A program made the translations under genes and the position numbers. A stretch of 37,043 bases of DNA. It comes from Pelagibacteraceae bacterium (lineage in GTDB: Bacteria > Pseudomonadota > Alphaproteobacteria > Pelagibacterales > Pelagibacteraceae). Positions 1-8,173 of the stretch are shown here, piece by piece. Every line of letters starts with the position of its first letter. Position 1 is the first letter of the stretch. The notes under the pieces were generated by a model. It saw nothing but the letters and a program-made list of their open reading frames with translations, did no database searches and was not told the DNA's origin. Location of the stretch: positions 1 to 37,043 of the forward strand of contig JADHRF010000006.1 in assembly GCA_016777565.1 (NCBI GenBank), in the 5' to 3' direction.

Positions 1-463
1 GAACGATCCAAGGATTATTGTTTAATCGTTCTGCACAAAAATCAGGTTCAAAGGTAGATGCTGCTTTTTTCCAAAGTACAGCAGTTTTAATAGACTCAAT
101 ATTATCTTTAATTGGTGGGTATTTCTTTAACCACTCGATGCTCTTATTAAGCGTAATACCAGTGTCTGAAAGATCGTCACATAAAAGTAGTCTCCCACCC
201 ATGTCTTGTACAGTTGAGCTCATCTCTCTCGAAAAAACTAGTTCACCTTGTTGATCTTCTACTCCTGTTCCAGAGTAAGATTCTACAGCTAAATAAGCAC
301 ATTTTAGTTTAAAAATTCTACTCAAAACATCGATGATAGGCGCGCCACCTCTCATTATGCCAATAAGCATTGTAGGCTTAAAACCACTTTCATGTATTTT
401 AATTGCTAATTTTTCTACAATTAGATTATATTCTTTCCAGTCTATGATGAGTTTATTTGCCAT
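1..463 (-). CDS. Phosphoribosyltransferase, purine type (Gpt/Hpt-like), 3' end cut by window edge
   Basis: The reverse strand from the ATG at 461-463 stays open to base 1, so the C-terminus is missing. The track does not list this ORF because it runs off the edge. The translation starts MANKLIIDWKEYNLIVEKLA and carries the PRPP-binding signature of type I phosphoribosyltransferases, LLLCDDLSDTGITL, around residues 90-104, with an upstream MLIGIMRGGAPI segment typical of the pyrophosphate loop. Such enzymes transfer ribose-5-phosphate from PRPP to a purine base for salvage. The order of motifs and lack of a long N-terminal extension suggest a xanthine/hypoxanthine-guanine type rather than an orotate or uracil enzyme, but the base specificity cannot be read here. 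The start is divergent from the DUF1330 gene with a 33 bp gap. Confidence 0.82.
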   Translation of the reverse strand, partial: MANKLIIDWKEYNLIVEKLAIKIHESGFKPTMLIGIMRGGAPIIDVLSRIFKLKCAYLAVESYSGTGVEDQQGELVFSREMSSTVQDMGGRLLLCDDLSDTGITLNKSIEWLKKYPPIKDNIESIKTAVLWKKAASTFEPDFCAERLNNNPWIV

Positions 464-483
464 AGAATTTATTAAATCTTTTT

Positions 484-488
484 GGAGG
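484..488 (+). promoter_or_regulatory. Strong Shine-Dalgarno GGAGG of the DUF1330 gene
   Basis: GGAGG lies 8 bases before the ATG at 497 (ggaggtattgtaaATG). It is one of the clearest Shine-Dalgarno sites in the window, where many genes have only weak purine-rich leaders, and it fixes the start. Confidence 0.7.
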
Positions 489-496
489 TATTGTAA

Positions 497-796
497 ATGA
501 GCAAAGGATATTGGATAGCACTGTATAAAAAAATTGATGACACAAGTAATCTTGGAAATTATGCTAAGAAAGCAACTGACACGATAATTGAGCATGGTGG
601 TAGACCATTAGTTCGAGGGGGTAAATATGATGTGCTAGAAGGAGACAATTTCCCTCGAACAGTTATTTGGGAATTTCCAAATTATGAAACTGCTCAAAAA
701 TGTTACAATTCATCAGATTATCAGGCTGCTTGGAGCTTGGCTAAAAAAACTACCGTGAGAAACTTACAAATTGTGGAGGGATTTAGTATTGAATAG
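497..796 (+). CDS. DUF1330 family small protein
   Basis: This 99-residue protein fits the DUF1330 family, a ferredoxin-like dimeric alpha/beta fold of about 95 residues. Family hallmarks visible are the N-terminal KGYWIALYKKIDD strand, the GGRPLVRGGKYDVLEG turn near residues 36-51, and the RTVIWEFPNYETAQKCYNS segment followed by a helix with YQAAWSLA. The biochemical role of the family is not established; members are small cytosolic stand-alone proteins. The start is supported by a strong GGAGG site 8 bases upstream. The 3' end overlaps the convergent glycosylase gene by 14 bp, leaving no room for a terminator between them. Confidence 0.85.
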   Translation: MSKGYWIALYKKIDDTSNLGNYAKKATDTIIEHGGRPLVRGGKYDVLEGDNFPRTVIWEFPNYETAQKCYNSSDYQAAWSLAKKTTVRNLQIVEGFSIE

Positions 797-1409
797 GTTC
801 GTCATCAATTGATCTCCATAAATACCAAGTAGCAACAGAGCAATAAGGAGAAAATTTTTTATAAAGTTTGTTGACAAATATTTTTGGAGGAAAATATTTT
901 TTTTTATAGTTATTAGAGATCGCTCTTAATAAACCAATATCTTGTGTGGGCCAAATGTTAGGTCTATTAAAAGTAAAAAGTAAGATCATTTCTGCTGACC
1001 ACTTACCTATTTGCCTAAGTTCTGATAAGTATTCTATTGCTTCTTCATCGCTCATTGTTTTTATTAAATTAGGATTAAAACTTTTATTTAAGTACTTTTT
1101 AGCCAAATCTTTAATTCCCATTACTTTTTGTCTACTTAAACCACAGGCTTTGAGACTTTGAAAATTTAAGGAATTAATAGTTTTGGGATTTATTTTTCCT
1201 TTACATTTTTTTTTAAATTTTAAAAAAACTGAATTAGCGGCTGCTACACTTATTTGCTGACCTATAATACTTTTGCATAAAGAGAAAAAAATATCGTTTC
1301 GACTAACTAAATATCCTGAGGAATAATTATTAATTAAATATTTAAGCACTTTGTCTTTTTTTGTTAAGTAAGCTTTAGCTTTATTCCAATAATCTGGTGG
1401 TTTTCTCAT
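783..1409 (-). CDS. DNA-3-methyladenine glycosylase, HhH-GPD superfamily (AlkA-like)
   Basis: This 208-residue protein is a base-excision repair glycosylase of the HhH-GPD superfamily. The helix-hairpin-helix is visible as LRQIGKWSAEMILLF near residues 131-145. It is followed by the catalytic aspartate in NIWPTQDIGLLRAI (D157). An earlier conserved helix, SLCKSIIGQQISVAAA, is also typical. The length matches the short bacterial AlkA forms that lack the N-terminal TATA-like domain of E. coli AlkA. No Cys4 iron-sulfur cluster like that of Nth/MutY is present, which argues for alkylated-base excision. It overlaps the upstream EamA permease stop by 4 bp (ATGA), so the two are probably co-transcribed. 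The exact lesion range is not deducible. Confidence 0.85.
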   Translation of the reverse strand: MRKPPDYWNKAKAYLTKKDKVLKYLINNYSSGYLVSRNDIFFSLCKSIIGQQISVAAANSVFLKFKKKCKGKINPKTINSLNFQSLKACGLSRQKVMGIKDLAKKYLNKSFNPNLIKTMSDEEAIEYLSELRQIGKWSAEMILLFTFNRPNIWPTQDIGLLRAISNNYKKKYFPPKIFVNKLYKKFSPYCSVATWYLWRSIDDEPIQY

Positions 1410-2311
1410 GTCCTTGGAATAACAATTTCTTTCTGCAATTTTTTTTCTCTTATAAAAATTATTAAAGAACTCAAAATTACAAGACTTGAACCTACTAACA
1501 TTAAAGGTTTTGGAATTTCACCCCAGATAAGTAAACCAAAAATAATTGCAAAAACTAAGCTTAAATACTTAATAGGTGTAACTAATGAAGCTTCCGCAAG
1601 TCTATAACTCTGAGTTAAAAGTAAATTTGCTACACTGCCACATAGACCCATAAGTACAAATAGAAATAAATCAAATTTTGAAGGCATGATCCAACCATAG
1701 GGTAAGGTAAATAGACCAACTATTGTACAAAGTATTGTAAAGTAAAATGCTATTCTGTAATTCGGCTCAGTTTTAGATAAAGCTCTAACACTAATTGCGA
1801 CGCCAGAAAAAAAAACACAGAATAAAAGAGGTGAAAAATAATAATAATTAAGTTCTGTAAAAGCGGGCTGAATAATTAAAAGCATTCCTAAAAAACCAAC
1901 TAAAACTGCCATCCAACGTTTAATACCTACCTTTTCAGATAAAAATAAAATAGAGGCAATGGTTACAAAAATCGGACCTCCAAAAGTTAAAGAGACTACA
2001 TCGGCTAATGGTAAATTTCTTAATCCAAAAAAAATACAAATAAATGCTATTAAGCCTGAAATAGCCCTGAAAGTATGCAGACCTGGTCTAGATGTTTTAT
2101 AAAAATCTTTCCATCTGTCCCTTGGTATAATTATAAATATTGGAATTAAACCAAAAAAAAATCTTGCAAAAAAAACTTCACCGAATGGATAAGAATTAAG
2201 CCATTTGATACAAAGATCCATAACCGCAAAACACATTACGCTTGCGATCATATATAAAACTCCGATTTGATTTTTTGTAAGCAATTGAATATCCTTTATC
2301 TTTTTTAACAT
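1406..2311 (-). CDS. EamA/DMT family permease (10-TM drug/metabolite transporter)
   Basis: This is an inner-membrane permease of the drug/metabolite transporter superfamily with two EamA repeats and about ten hydrophobic segments across 301 residues. The first repeat starts IGVLYMIASVMCFAVMDLC and the second FSPLLFCVFFSGVAISVRAL. The conserved end-of-repeat motif LAEASLVTPIKYLSLVFAIIF is clear. The track start at 2329 is a TTG; I place the start at the ATG at 2311 (MLKKIKD), which leaves 12 bp to the divergent msrA ATG at 2324 instead of overlapping it. Substrate unknown: DMT members export amino acids, S-adenosylmethionine or drugs. It shares an ATGA overlap with the downstream glycosylase gene. 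Confidence 0.87.
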   Translation of the reverse strand: MLKKIKDIQLLTKNQIGVLYMIASVMCFAVMDLCIKWLNSYPFGEVFFARFFFGLIPIFIIIPRDRWKDFYKTSRPGLHTFRAISGLIAFICIFFGLRNLPLADVVSLTFGGPIFVTIASILFLSEKVGIKRWMAVLVGFLGMLLIIQPAFTELNYYYFSPLLFCVFFSGVAISVRALSKTEPNYRIAFYFTILCTIVGLFTLPYGWIMPSKFDLFLFVLMGLCGSVANLLLTQSYRLAEASLVTPIKYLSLVFAIIFGLLIWGEIPKPLMLVGSSLVILSSLIIFIREKKLQKEIVIPRT

Positions 2312-2323
2312 ATAAAATTCATT

Positions 2324-2773
2324 ATGCAAAAATGTTACTTAGCACTAGGGTGCTTTTGGAAACCTGAAGAAACCTTTCGAAATCTAAAAGGTATTGCTGA
2401 AACCGAGGTCGGTTATGCGGGAGGTAAAGCTAAAAAAGTAACTTACGAAGAAGTTTGCAATGGTGATTCTGGGCATGCTGAAACTGTTAAATTAACCTTT
2501 GATGAAAGCTTAATTTCATTTGAAAAAATATTAGAATATTTTTTTAATATACATGACCCAACGCAAAAAGATATGCAATATCCAGATGTAGGAACTCAAT
2601 ATAGAAGCGAAATTTTTTATGAGAATGAAGAACAAAAAAAAATAGCAGAAAAAATTAAAGATTTATTTAGTAAAAAAATAAGTAAAAAGATAGAAACAAA
2701 TATTTCTGAAATAAAAAATTATTGTAAAGCTGAAGAATATCATCAAAAATATATAAAGAAGAGAGGTACCTAA
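2324..2773 (+). CDS. msrA: Peptide-methionine (S)-S-oxide reductase MsrA
   Basis: MsrA reduces the S-epimer of methionine sulfoxide in oxidised proteins. The catalytic signature ALGCFW is at the extreme N-terminus (Cys10), followed by VGYAGGKA and the GDSGHAETV substrate pocket. FFNIHDPTQKDMQYPDVGTQYRS follows the family closely, and KAEEYHQKYI closes the domain. At 149 residues it is a minimal MsrA. It has no C-terminal double-cysteine tail as in E. coli; the only late cysteine is in KNYCKAEEY, so resolving chemistry may use that residue or an external thiol. It is the first gene of a tight + strand run: its stop overlaps the ATG of the sulfurtransferase (TAATG). Confidence 0.95.
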   Translation: MQKCYLALGCFWKPEETFRNLKGIAETEVGYAGGKAKKVTYEEVCNGDSGHAETVKLTFDESLISFEKILEYFFNIHDPTQKDMQYPDVGTQYRSEIFYENEEQKKIAEKIKDLFSKKISKKIETNISEIKNYCKAEEYHQKYIKKRGT

Positions 2774-3585
2774 TGTCCTTAGTTACTACAGGGTGGCTTG
2801 AAAAAAATTTGAAAAATGTAAAAATTCTTGATGCTAGTTGGCACATGCCAACTTCTAAAAGAAATGCTCATCAAGAATTTTTAAACAATCATATCCCAGG
2901 AACCCAATTTTTTGACTTGGATAAAAATTCTGATGCAGAAAGTTCATTGCCACATATGTTGCCTTCTAAAAAAAAGTGGCAAGAAATAGTTTCTAATTTT
3001 GGAATTAATAATAACGATATAGTAGTTGTTTATGATAATTCTGATGTTATCAGTTCTTGTAGATCTTGGTATATGTTTGTTTATTTTGGTCATGACTCTA
3101 AAAAAACTTTTGTTTTAGATGGCGGGCTAAAAAAATGGAAACTAGAAAATAGAAAAACTGTTAATCAGCTAGTAACATTTGGTAAAACTAATTATTTAGT
3201 CAAAGAAAATAAAAATCTAGTCAAAAATAAAATACAAATTAATGAAAACATTTCTGCAAATAATTTTCAATTAATTGATGCTCGTGGGAAAAAAAGATTT
3301 GACGGGCTAGAAGATGAACCGCGCGTGGGTTTAAAAAGTGGTCACATTCAAAATTCTTTAAATTTACCTTTTTCCGAATGTATTAATAAATCTGACCATA
3401 CATTCAAATCTAAACAAGAATTATTAAAAATTTTTCAAGGCACAAAAATTTTAAAACAAAAAAACCACGTATTCACTTGTGGTTCAGGTGTCACCGCGTG
3501 CATTTTAGCTATGGCTAATAAAATTGTAGATGATAAAAATCCTGTAATATACGACGGCTCTTGGTCTGAGTATGGACTTAAATAA
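2773..3585 (+). CDS. sseA: 3-mercaptopyruvate-type sulfurtransferase (two rhodanese domains)
   Basis: The 270-residue protein has the tandem rhodanese layout: an inactive N-terminal domain (LKNVKILDASWHMP, NNHIPGTQFFDLD) and an active C-terminal domain (NFQLIDARGKKRFDG, SGHIQNSLNLPF). The active loop reads FTCGSGVTACI with Cys236. CGSGVTA is the loop typical of mercaptopyruvate sulfurtransferases, while thiosulfate sulfurtransferases usually have CRKGVTA. The enzyme moves sulfur from mercaptopyruvate to thiols or cyanide, linking cysteine breakdown to sulfane sulfur. It is translationally coupled to msrA upstream and followed one base after its stop by the RND adaptor ATG, so it sits in an operon with a redox-repair gene and an efflux pump. 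Confidence 0.9.
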   Translation: MSLVTTGWLEKNLKNVKILDASWHMPTSKRNAHQEFLNNHIPGTQFFDLDKNSDAESSLPHMLPSKKKWQEIVSNFGINNNDIVVVYDNSDVISSCRSWYMFVYFGHDSKKTFVLDGGLKKWKLENRKTVNQLVTFGKTNYLVKENKNLVKNKIQINENISANNFQLIDARGKKRFDGLEDEPRVGLKSGHIQNSLNLPFSECINKSDHTFKSKQELLKIFQGTKILKQKNHVFTCGSGVTACILAMANKIVDDKNPVIYDGSWSEYGLK

Positions 3586-3586
3586 A

Positions 3587-4462
3587 ATGAAAACTTCATT
3601 AAAAATAAAAACTTTTTTAATAATTGTGTTTGTTGTGATTTTTGCTGTTATTGTTGCAAGACACTTCATTGGATTGCATTTTAAAAAAAAATTTAGTGTA
3701 CGGCCTGCACCTGGAGTAATCGTTGCAACTGTTGAAATATCAAACTTTTACAAGAGTATAGAGACATTTGGAACAGCTATCGCTCAAAACTCAAAAACAT
3801 ATAGAGTCAAGAAAGATGATATTATTGGTAACCTAAATCTTGAAAATAGATTTGTAAGAAAAGATGATATTATAGTTGCTTTAAAAAATGATCAAAATAT
3901 TATTGCTGATTTTCAAGGCAAGATTGGTACTAGAGAAATAGCACAAGGAGTTTTGGGTTCTAATAGTTTAATTATTACTCTTGATGATTTAAAGAAAATT
4001 GTAATAGACATTAAAGTTCCAGAAAATTATGTAAATGTATTAAAGAAAGGACTTAAAGCAGAAATATCAAATTCTGCCTTTAACAAAACTTTTAATGGAA
4101 AAATAGAGTCTGTAAGTTCACGTGTGGATCCTTCTACTCGTTCTATCTTAGCAAGAGTTATAGTTGATAATTCTAAATTTGAAATTATTCCTGGCCAATT
4201 AATGACAGTAAAAGTTATTTATGATGAAGTTGAACAATTAGGAGTTCCTGAAAGTTCTATTACCATACAAGGCGATACAGCATTTGTTTATGTCGTTAAC
4301 GACCAAAAAGTCGAAAAGAAGAATGTCAAAATTGGTAAAAGAAATTTTGGTAAAGTTTCGATACTTTCAGGTGTTGCAGAAGGTGATCTAGTAGTAAGTG
4401 AAGGTATTTCAAAAGTAAGAGATAAAGGTAAAGTTAAAATTATTAAACCTAAAAATAATTAA
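3587..4462 (+). CDS. RND efflux periplasmic adaptor (membrane fusion protein), apparently hairpin-less
   Basis: This 291-residue adaptor precedes an RND pump. An N-terminal membrane anchor (FLIIVFVVIFAVIVARHFIGL) leads into lipoyl half 1 (VRKDDIIVALKND). Lipoyl half 2 (IIADFQGKIGTREIAQGVLG) follows almost immediately near residues 98-115. The beta-barrel (LKKIVIDIKVPENYVNVLKKG, KIESVSSRVDPSTRSILARV) and membrane-proximal domain (ESSITIQGDTAFVYVV, KIGKRNFGKVSILSGVAEGD) are normal. What is missing is the alpha-helical hairpin usually inserted between the lipoyl halves, which contacts the outer-membrane channel. Typical AcrA-like adaptors have about 370-400 residues. The track start at 3572 overlaps sseA; I prefer the ATG at 3587 directly after the sseA stop. 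The pump starts 3 bases downstream. Confidence 0.88.
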   Translation: MKTSLKIKTFLIIVFVVIFAVIVARHFIGLHFKKKFSVRPAPGVIVATVEISNFYKSIETFGTAIAQNSKTYRVKKDDIIGNLNLENRFVRKDDIIVALKNDQNIIADFQGKIGTREIAQGVLGSNSLIITLDDLKKIVIDIKVPENYVNVLKKGLKAEISNSAFNKTFNGKIESVSSRVDPSTRSILARVIVDNSKFEIIPGQLMTVKVIYDEVEQLGVPESSITIQGDTAFVYVVNDQKVEKKNVKIGKRNFGKVSILSGVAEGDLVVSEGISKVRDKGKVKIIKPKNN

Positions 4463-4465
4463 AAA

Positions 4466-7400
4466 ATGTTCTTAACAGATTTATCTATCAAAAGACCTGT
4501 TGTTGCCTCTGTAATGAGTATAGTTTTAGTTATTTTTGGCTTGGTAACTTTTCAGGAAATTCCAACAGATGAATTACCTGATGTTCAGCCACCAGTTGTT
4601 ACAATTCAAACTGACTATAATGGAGCTTCAGCTGAAATTATTGATACTCAAATTACTCAAAAGATTGAAGACTTCGTTGGAGGCACACCAGGGTTAGAAA
4701 CTATTGACTCTTTTAGCGAAGATGAAAGCTCTAGGATTACTCTAACTTTTGAAACCAACCTAAATCTTGATGATGTAACGAATGATGTGAGAAGTTCTGT
4801 TGCTAGAGTTGTAGATAATTTACCAGATGGAGCTCAACAGCCAGAAATTTATAAACAAAGTGCTGGAATGAGAACAACTATGTGGTTGTCTTTCAGTTCA
4901 GACACAATGTCAGACTTAGAATTAACAGATTATGCAGATAGATATTTAACTGACAGTTTTTCAACTGTTTCTGGAGTTGGACGAGTAAGGCTTGGAGGTC
5001 AAAGAGAATTATCACTTAGAGTGTGGCTTGATCCTCTAGCTTTAGCTGCAAGAGATTTAACAACTCAAGAAGTTGAGCAGGCTCTTAAAAAGGAAAATGT
5101 GGAATTTCCAGCGGGAAGAATAGAATCAAAAGATGTCGATCTGACGATTAAATTAGATAAAGCTTATCAAAAGTTAGATAGTTATAAAAAACTGCCTCTT
5201 AAGAGAGCAAAAGATGGATCTATAATAACTTTAGAGGATGTGGCGAGAGTAGAAGTAGGGGCAGAGTCAGCGAGAACTTTGTTTAAGGGCAATGGAAAGC
5301 AGGTTGTGGGAATCGGTATTTACCAACAATCCGATGCAAATACAATTAAAGTAGCAAACGGTATTAAAAAAAAAATAAAAGAAATTAAATCAACTTTACC
5401 TCCTGGAACAGAGCTTGAAGTATCTTTTGATCGAAGTAATTATATAAAAGCTGCTATTAAAGAAGTTTATAAAACACTTATTATTGCATTAATTCTAGTT
5501 ACTATAATTATATATCTTTTCTTAGGTAATATTAGGGCTCTTATTGTTCCTATCATTGCTTTACCAGTTTCACTAATCTCAACTTTTTTGTCTATATATA
5601 TTTTTGATTTTTCTATTAACCTTTTTACTTTAATGGCTCTAGTTCTAGCAATTGGAATTGTTGTTGACGATGCAATCGTAATGCTTGAAAATATTGTCAG
5701 AAGAATTGAGTTAGGAGATACTCCATTAGTTGCTGCATACAAAGGTGCAAAACAGGTTTCTTTTGCCATAATTGCTACCACAGTTGTTCTTGTGGCTGTG
5801 TTTGTGCCTTTAGTTTTTATCAAAGGAATAACTGGTGTTTTATTTACTCAAACAGCTATTACTCTTGCTTCTGCAGTAGTTATTTCTAGCTTTGTAGCTC
5901 TTTCTTTAAGTCCAATGCTAGCGAGTAAATTTTTAAAACCAAATATGAATAAATCTAAAATAGTTATTAAATTTGAAAAATTATTAAAATTAATCACTAG
6001 TGAATATAAGTCTTCTCTGACAACTTGGATCAATAAAAAAAAAATAATTATATCTTTTTTAGCAGGTACATTAGCCTTAACGATTTTTTTATTTAATTTT
6101 TCACCAAAGGAATTAATTGCACCAGAGGATAGGGGAGCCTTTTTTGTTATCATTAAAGCGCCTCAGGGTTCAGGGTTTAATTTTACAAAAGATAAAGCTG
6201 AAGATATTGAAAAACTACTTTTGCCAGAAGTGGGTAAAGGTGAGTATCGAAGATTGATTATGAGAGTTCCCGGGTTTGGTAGATCATCTAAACAAGTTAA
6301 TAGTGGTTTTATAATAGTATTGTTAGAACCTTGGAAAAAAAGAGATAGGCATGGAGTAGAGATAATGAGAGAATCTTTTGGAAAAATTTCGCAAGTACCT
6401 GGTGTACTTGCATTCCCTGTAATGCCACAAGGTATACGTACAGGTGGTGTTCAAAGTCCTGTACAGTTTGTTATTCTTGGAAGTACATACGATCAATTAA
6501 TTAATTGGAAAAATATAATTAAGAGCGAGGCAAGAAAAAATCCTGGTCTTACCTCAATCCAAGATGATTTTGATTTGAACAAGCCCCAATTAAATGTTCA
6601 AATTGATCAAAAGAAGGCTGCAGATTTAGGTGTGTCTACAGAAGATATAGGAAGAACAATTGAGACTATTTTTGGATCAAAAAATGTTACTAGTTTTACA
6701 AAAGACGGTAAAGAATATTCGATTATCCTTCAAGGTGATATTAAAGACAGACAAGAACCAGAGAGTATAGGTAAAGTTTTTGTAAGATCAAAAAACAATA
6801 ATAAACTTGTGTCTGTATCTAATCTAGTTTCTTACAATGAAGAAGGGCAGTCTCCATTTCTCGCAAGATATAATAGACAAAAGGCAGTAACTATTTCTGC
6901 AAGACTAGTCGGAAACTATTCTCTTGATGAGGCATTAAAATTTTTAAATAATGTTGTAAAAGAAAATACACCTCAAGCTAAAATTGCCTATAAAGGGGAA
7001 AGTGAAGAGTATAAAAAAACTAATAATGAGTTATATCTAACTTTTGCATTAGCTCTTATCACTGCCTACCTTGCAATGTGTGCACAATTTGAAAGTTGGA
7101 GACATCCTTTTACAATCATGCTTACTGTACCGATGGCAATACTAGGTGGAGTCTTAGGCTTGTTAGTGGTTGGTTCTTCTTTAAATGTGTATAGTCAAAT
7201 TGCTCTAATAATTTTAATAGGACTGTCTGCTAAGAATGGAATACTTATTGTAGAGTTTACAAATCAACTTAGAAAAGAAGGTAAAAAATTTGAGGTGGCA
7301 ATAATAGAAGCAGCTACAATAAGATTAAGGCCAATTTTAATGACAAGCCTCTCCACGATATTTGGGGTCTTGCCTCTAATTATTGGATCAGGCCCAGGAG

Positions 7401-7561
7401 CAGCAAGTAGATTAACAGTTGGAATAACAATATTTGGAGGAATGTTATTTTCAACTTTTTTCACTCTTTATGTTATTCCAACTATTTATTCTATTATTGG
7501 TAAAAATGAAAAAAATATAGACTCTGTTGAAGTTGAATTAAACAAACAGCTTAAAAAATAA
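4466..7561 (+). CDS. RND family efflux transporter, inner-membrane pump (AcrB/MexB class, HAE1)
   Basis: This 1031-residue protein is a full-length proton-driven trimeric RND exporter. It begins FLTDLSIKRPVVASVMSIV, typical of the family, and has the two halves each with one TM plus a large periplasmic loop and five further TMs. The proton-relay residues are intact: the double aspartate in GIVVDDAIVMLEN (D401, D402; D407/D408 in AcrB) and the TM10 lysine in GLSAKNGILIVEF (K923; K940 in AcrB). Substrates cannot be predicted. Its adaptor is encoded immediately upstream, but no TolC-like outer-membrane factor lies in the window. The 3' end overlaps the convergent lipoprotein gene by 11 bp. Confidence 0.95.
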   Translation: MFLTDLSIKRPVVASVMSIVLVIFGLVTFQEIPTDELPDVQPPVVTIQTDYNGASAEIIDTQITQKIEDFVGGTPGLETIDSFSEDESSRITLTFETNLNLDDVTNDVRSSVARVVDNLPDGAQQPEIYKQSAGMRTTMWLSFSSDTMSDLELTDYADRYLTDSFSTVSGVGRVRLGGQRELSLRVWLDPLALAARDLTTQEVEQALKKENVEFPAGRIESKDVDLTIKLDKAYQKLDSYKKLPLKRAKDGSIITLEDVARVEVGAESARTLFKGNGKQVVGIGIYQQSDANTIKVANGIKKKIKEIKSTLPPGTELEVSFDRSNYIKAAIKEVYKTLIIALILVTIIIYLFLGNIRALIVPIIALPVSLISTFLSIYIFDFSINLFTLMALVLAIGIVVDDAIVMLENIVRRIELGDTPLVAAYKGAKQVSFAIIATTVVLVAVFVPLVFIKGITGVLFTQTAITLASAVVISSFVALSLSPMLASKFLKPNMNKSKIVIKFEKLLKLITSEYKSSLTTWINKKKIIISFLAGTLALTIFLFNFSPKELIAPEDRGAFFVIIKAPQGSGFNFTKDKAEDIEKLLLPEVGKGEYRRLIMRVPGFGRSSKQVNSGFIIVLLEPWKKRDRHGVEIMRESFGKISQVPGVLAFPVMPQGIRTGGVQSPVQFVILGSTYDQLINWKNIIKSEARKNPGLTSIQDDFDLNKPQLNVQIDQKKAADLGVSTEDIGRTIETIFGSKNVTSFTKDGKEYSIILQGDIKDRQEPESIGKVFVRSKNNNKLVSVSNLVSYNEEGQSPFLARYNRQKAVTISARLVGNYSLDEALKFLNNVVKENTPQAKIAYKGESEEYKKTNNELYLTFALALITAYLAMCAQFESWRHPFTIMLTVPMAILGGVLGLLVVGSSLNVYSQIALIILIGLSAKNGILIVEFTNQLRKEGKKFEVAIIEAATIRLRPILMTSLSTIFGVLPLIIGSGPGAASRLTVGITIFGGMLFSTFFTLYVIPTIYSIIGKNEKNIDSVEVELNKQLKK

Positions 7562-8153
7562 TATATTTATTTTTATCTAAATTTTTCTGACAAATGGTAA
7601 GTTGCTTTCTATAATTATTTGCTAAATCCTTGACTGATTTTGCATAAATAATTGCTTTCTTATCTTTCTTGTAATTTTTATAATCTCCCCAGCCTTTATA
7701 ATACGCAAGGTATTGTCTGTAAGTATCTCCTTTGGAAATCTTGAGAATTTTAGTGGTCTTGTTGATATACCATCCTATAAAATCTACAGAGTCTTTAAAC
7801 CTCGCACGTGTAGCTAATTTATTATTTGTTTCTCTTTTATACTGCTCCCAAGTCCCTACCACTGCCTGTGAGTATCCAAATGAGCTAGAAGGTCTTTTAA
7901 ATGGTATCACCTTGAATAATTTTTTTCTTGGCGGTTTTGCTAACCAATTAAAGTCACTTTCTTTTTTTACAAAAGCGAGCTGTAAATGTATCGGTGCACC
8001 CCATTTATCATAGGAAGCTTTGGTGTGTTTATACCAAAGATATCTTTCTTCAAAGATGGCACAACTATTTTTTGTATTTTTAGGAATTGAAGAACAAGCT
8101 GAAAGAACGACAAAGATTAACAAATAGAATTTAATTCTTTTTAAATGAATCAT
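7551..8153 (-). CDS. Lytic transglycosylase-like lipoprotein (SLT fold)
   Basis: A 200-residue exported lipoprotein. Residues 1-20 form a lipoprotein signal with lipobox LSAC and lipidated Cys20. The body resembles the SLT lysozyme-like fold: the presumed catalytic glutamate is E65 in QLAFVKKESDFNWLA, and SSFGYSQAVVGTWEQYK corresponds to the conserved G-Y-x-Q segment. AYYKGWGDYKNYKKDK fits the later Y-N-G-type motif. Members cleave the MurNAc-GlcNAc bond of peptidoglycan. The family resemblance is to short alphaproteobacterial transglycosylase lipoproteins; I am confident of the fold class, less so of activity. It overlaps the convergent RND gene by 11 bp and is last in a minus-strand group with the nuclease and VanZ genes. 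Confidence 0.8.
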   Translation of the reverse strand: MIHLKRIKFYLLIFVVLSACSSIPKNTKNSCAIFEERYLWYKHTKASYDKWGAPIHLQLAFVKKESDFNWLAKPPRKKLFKVIPFKRPSSSFGYSQAVVGTWEQYKRETNNKLATRARFKDSVDFIGWYINKTTKILKISKGDTYRQYLAYYKGWGDYKNYKKDKKAIIYAKSVKDLANNYRKQLTICQKNLDKNKYIIF

Positions 8154-8173
8154 TTCTTATTTTATATAAGAAT

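Noticed and set aside
5467-6153. Antisense ORFs of 118 and 101 codons within the RND pump gene
   Set aside because: They are shadows of a long membrane-protein gene; products are Ile/Thr/Lys-rich with no family features.
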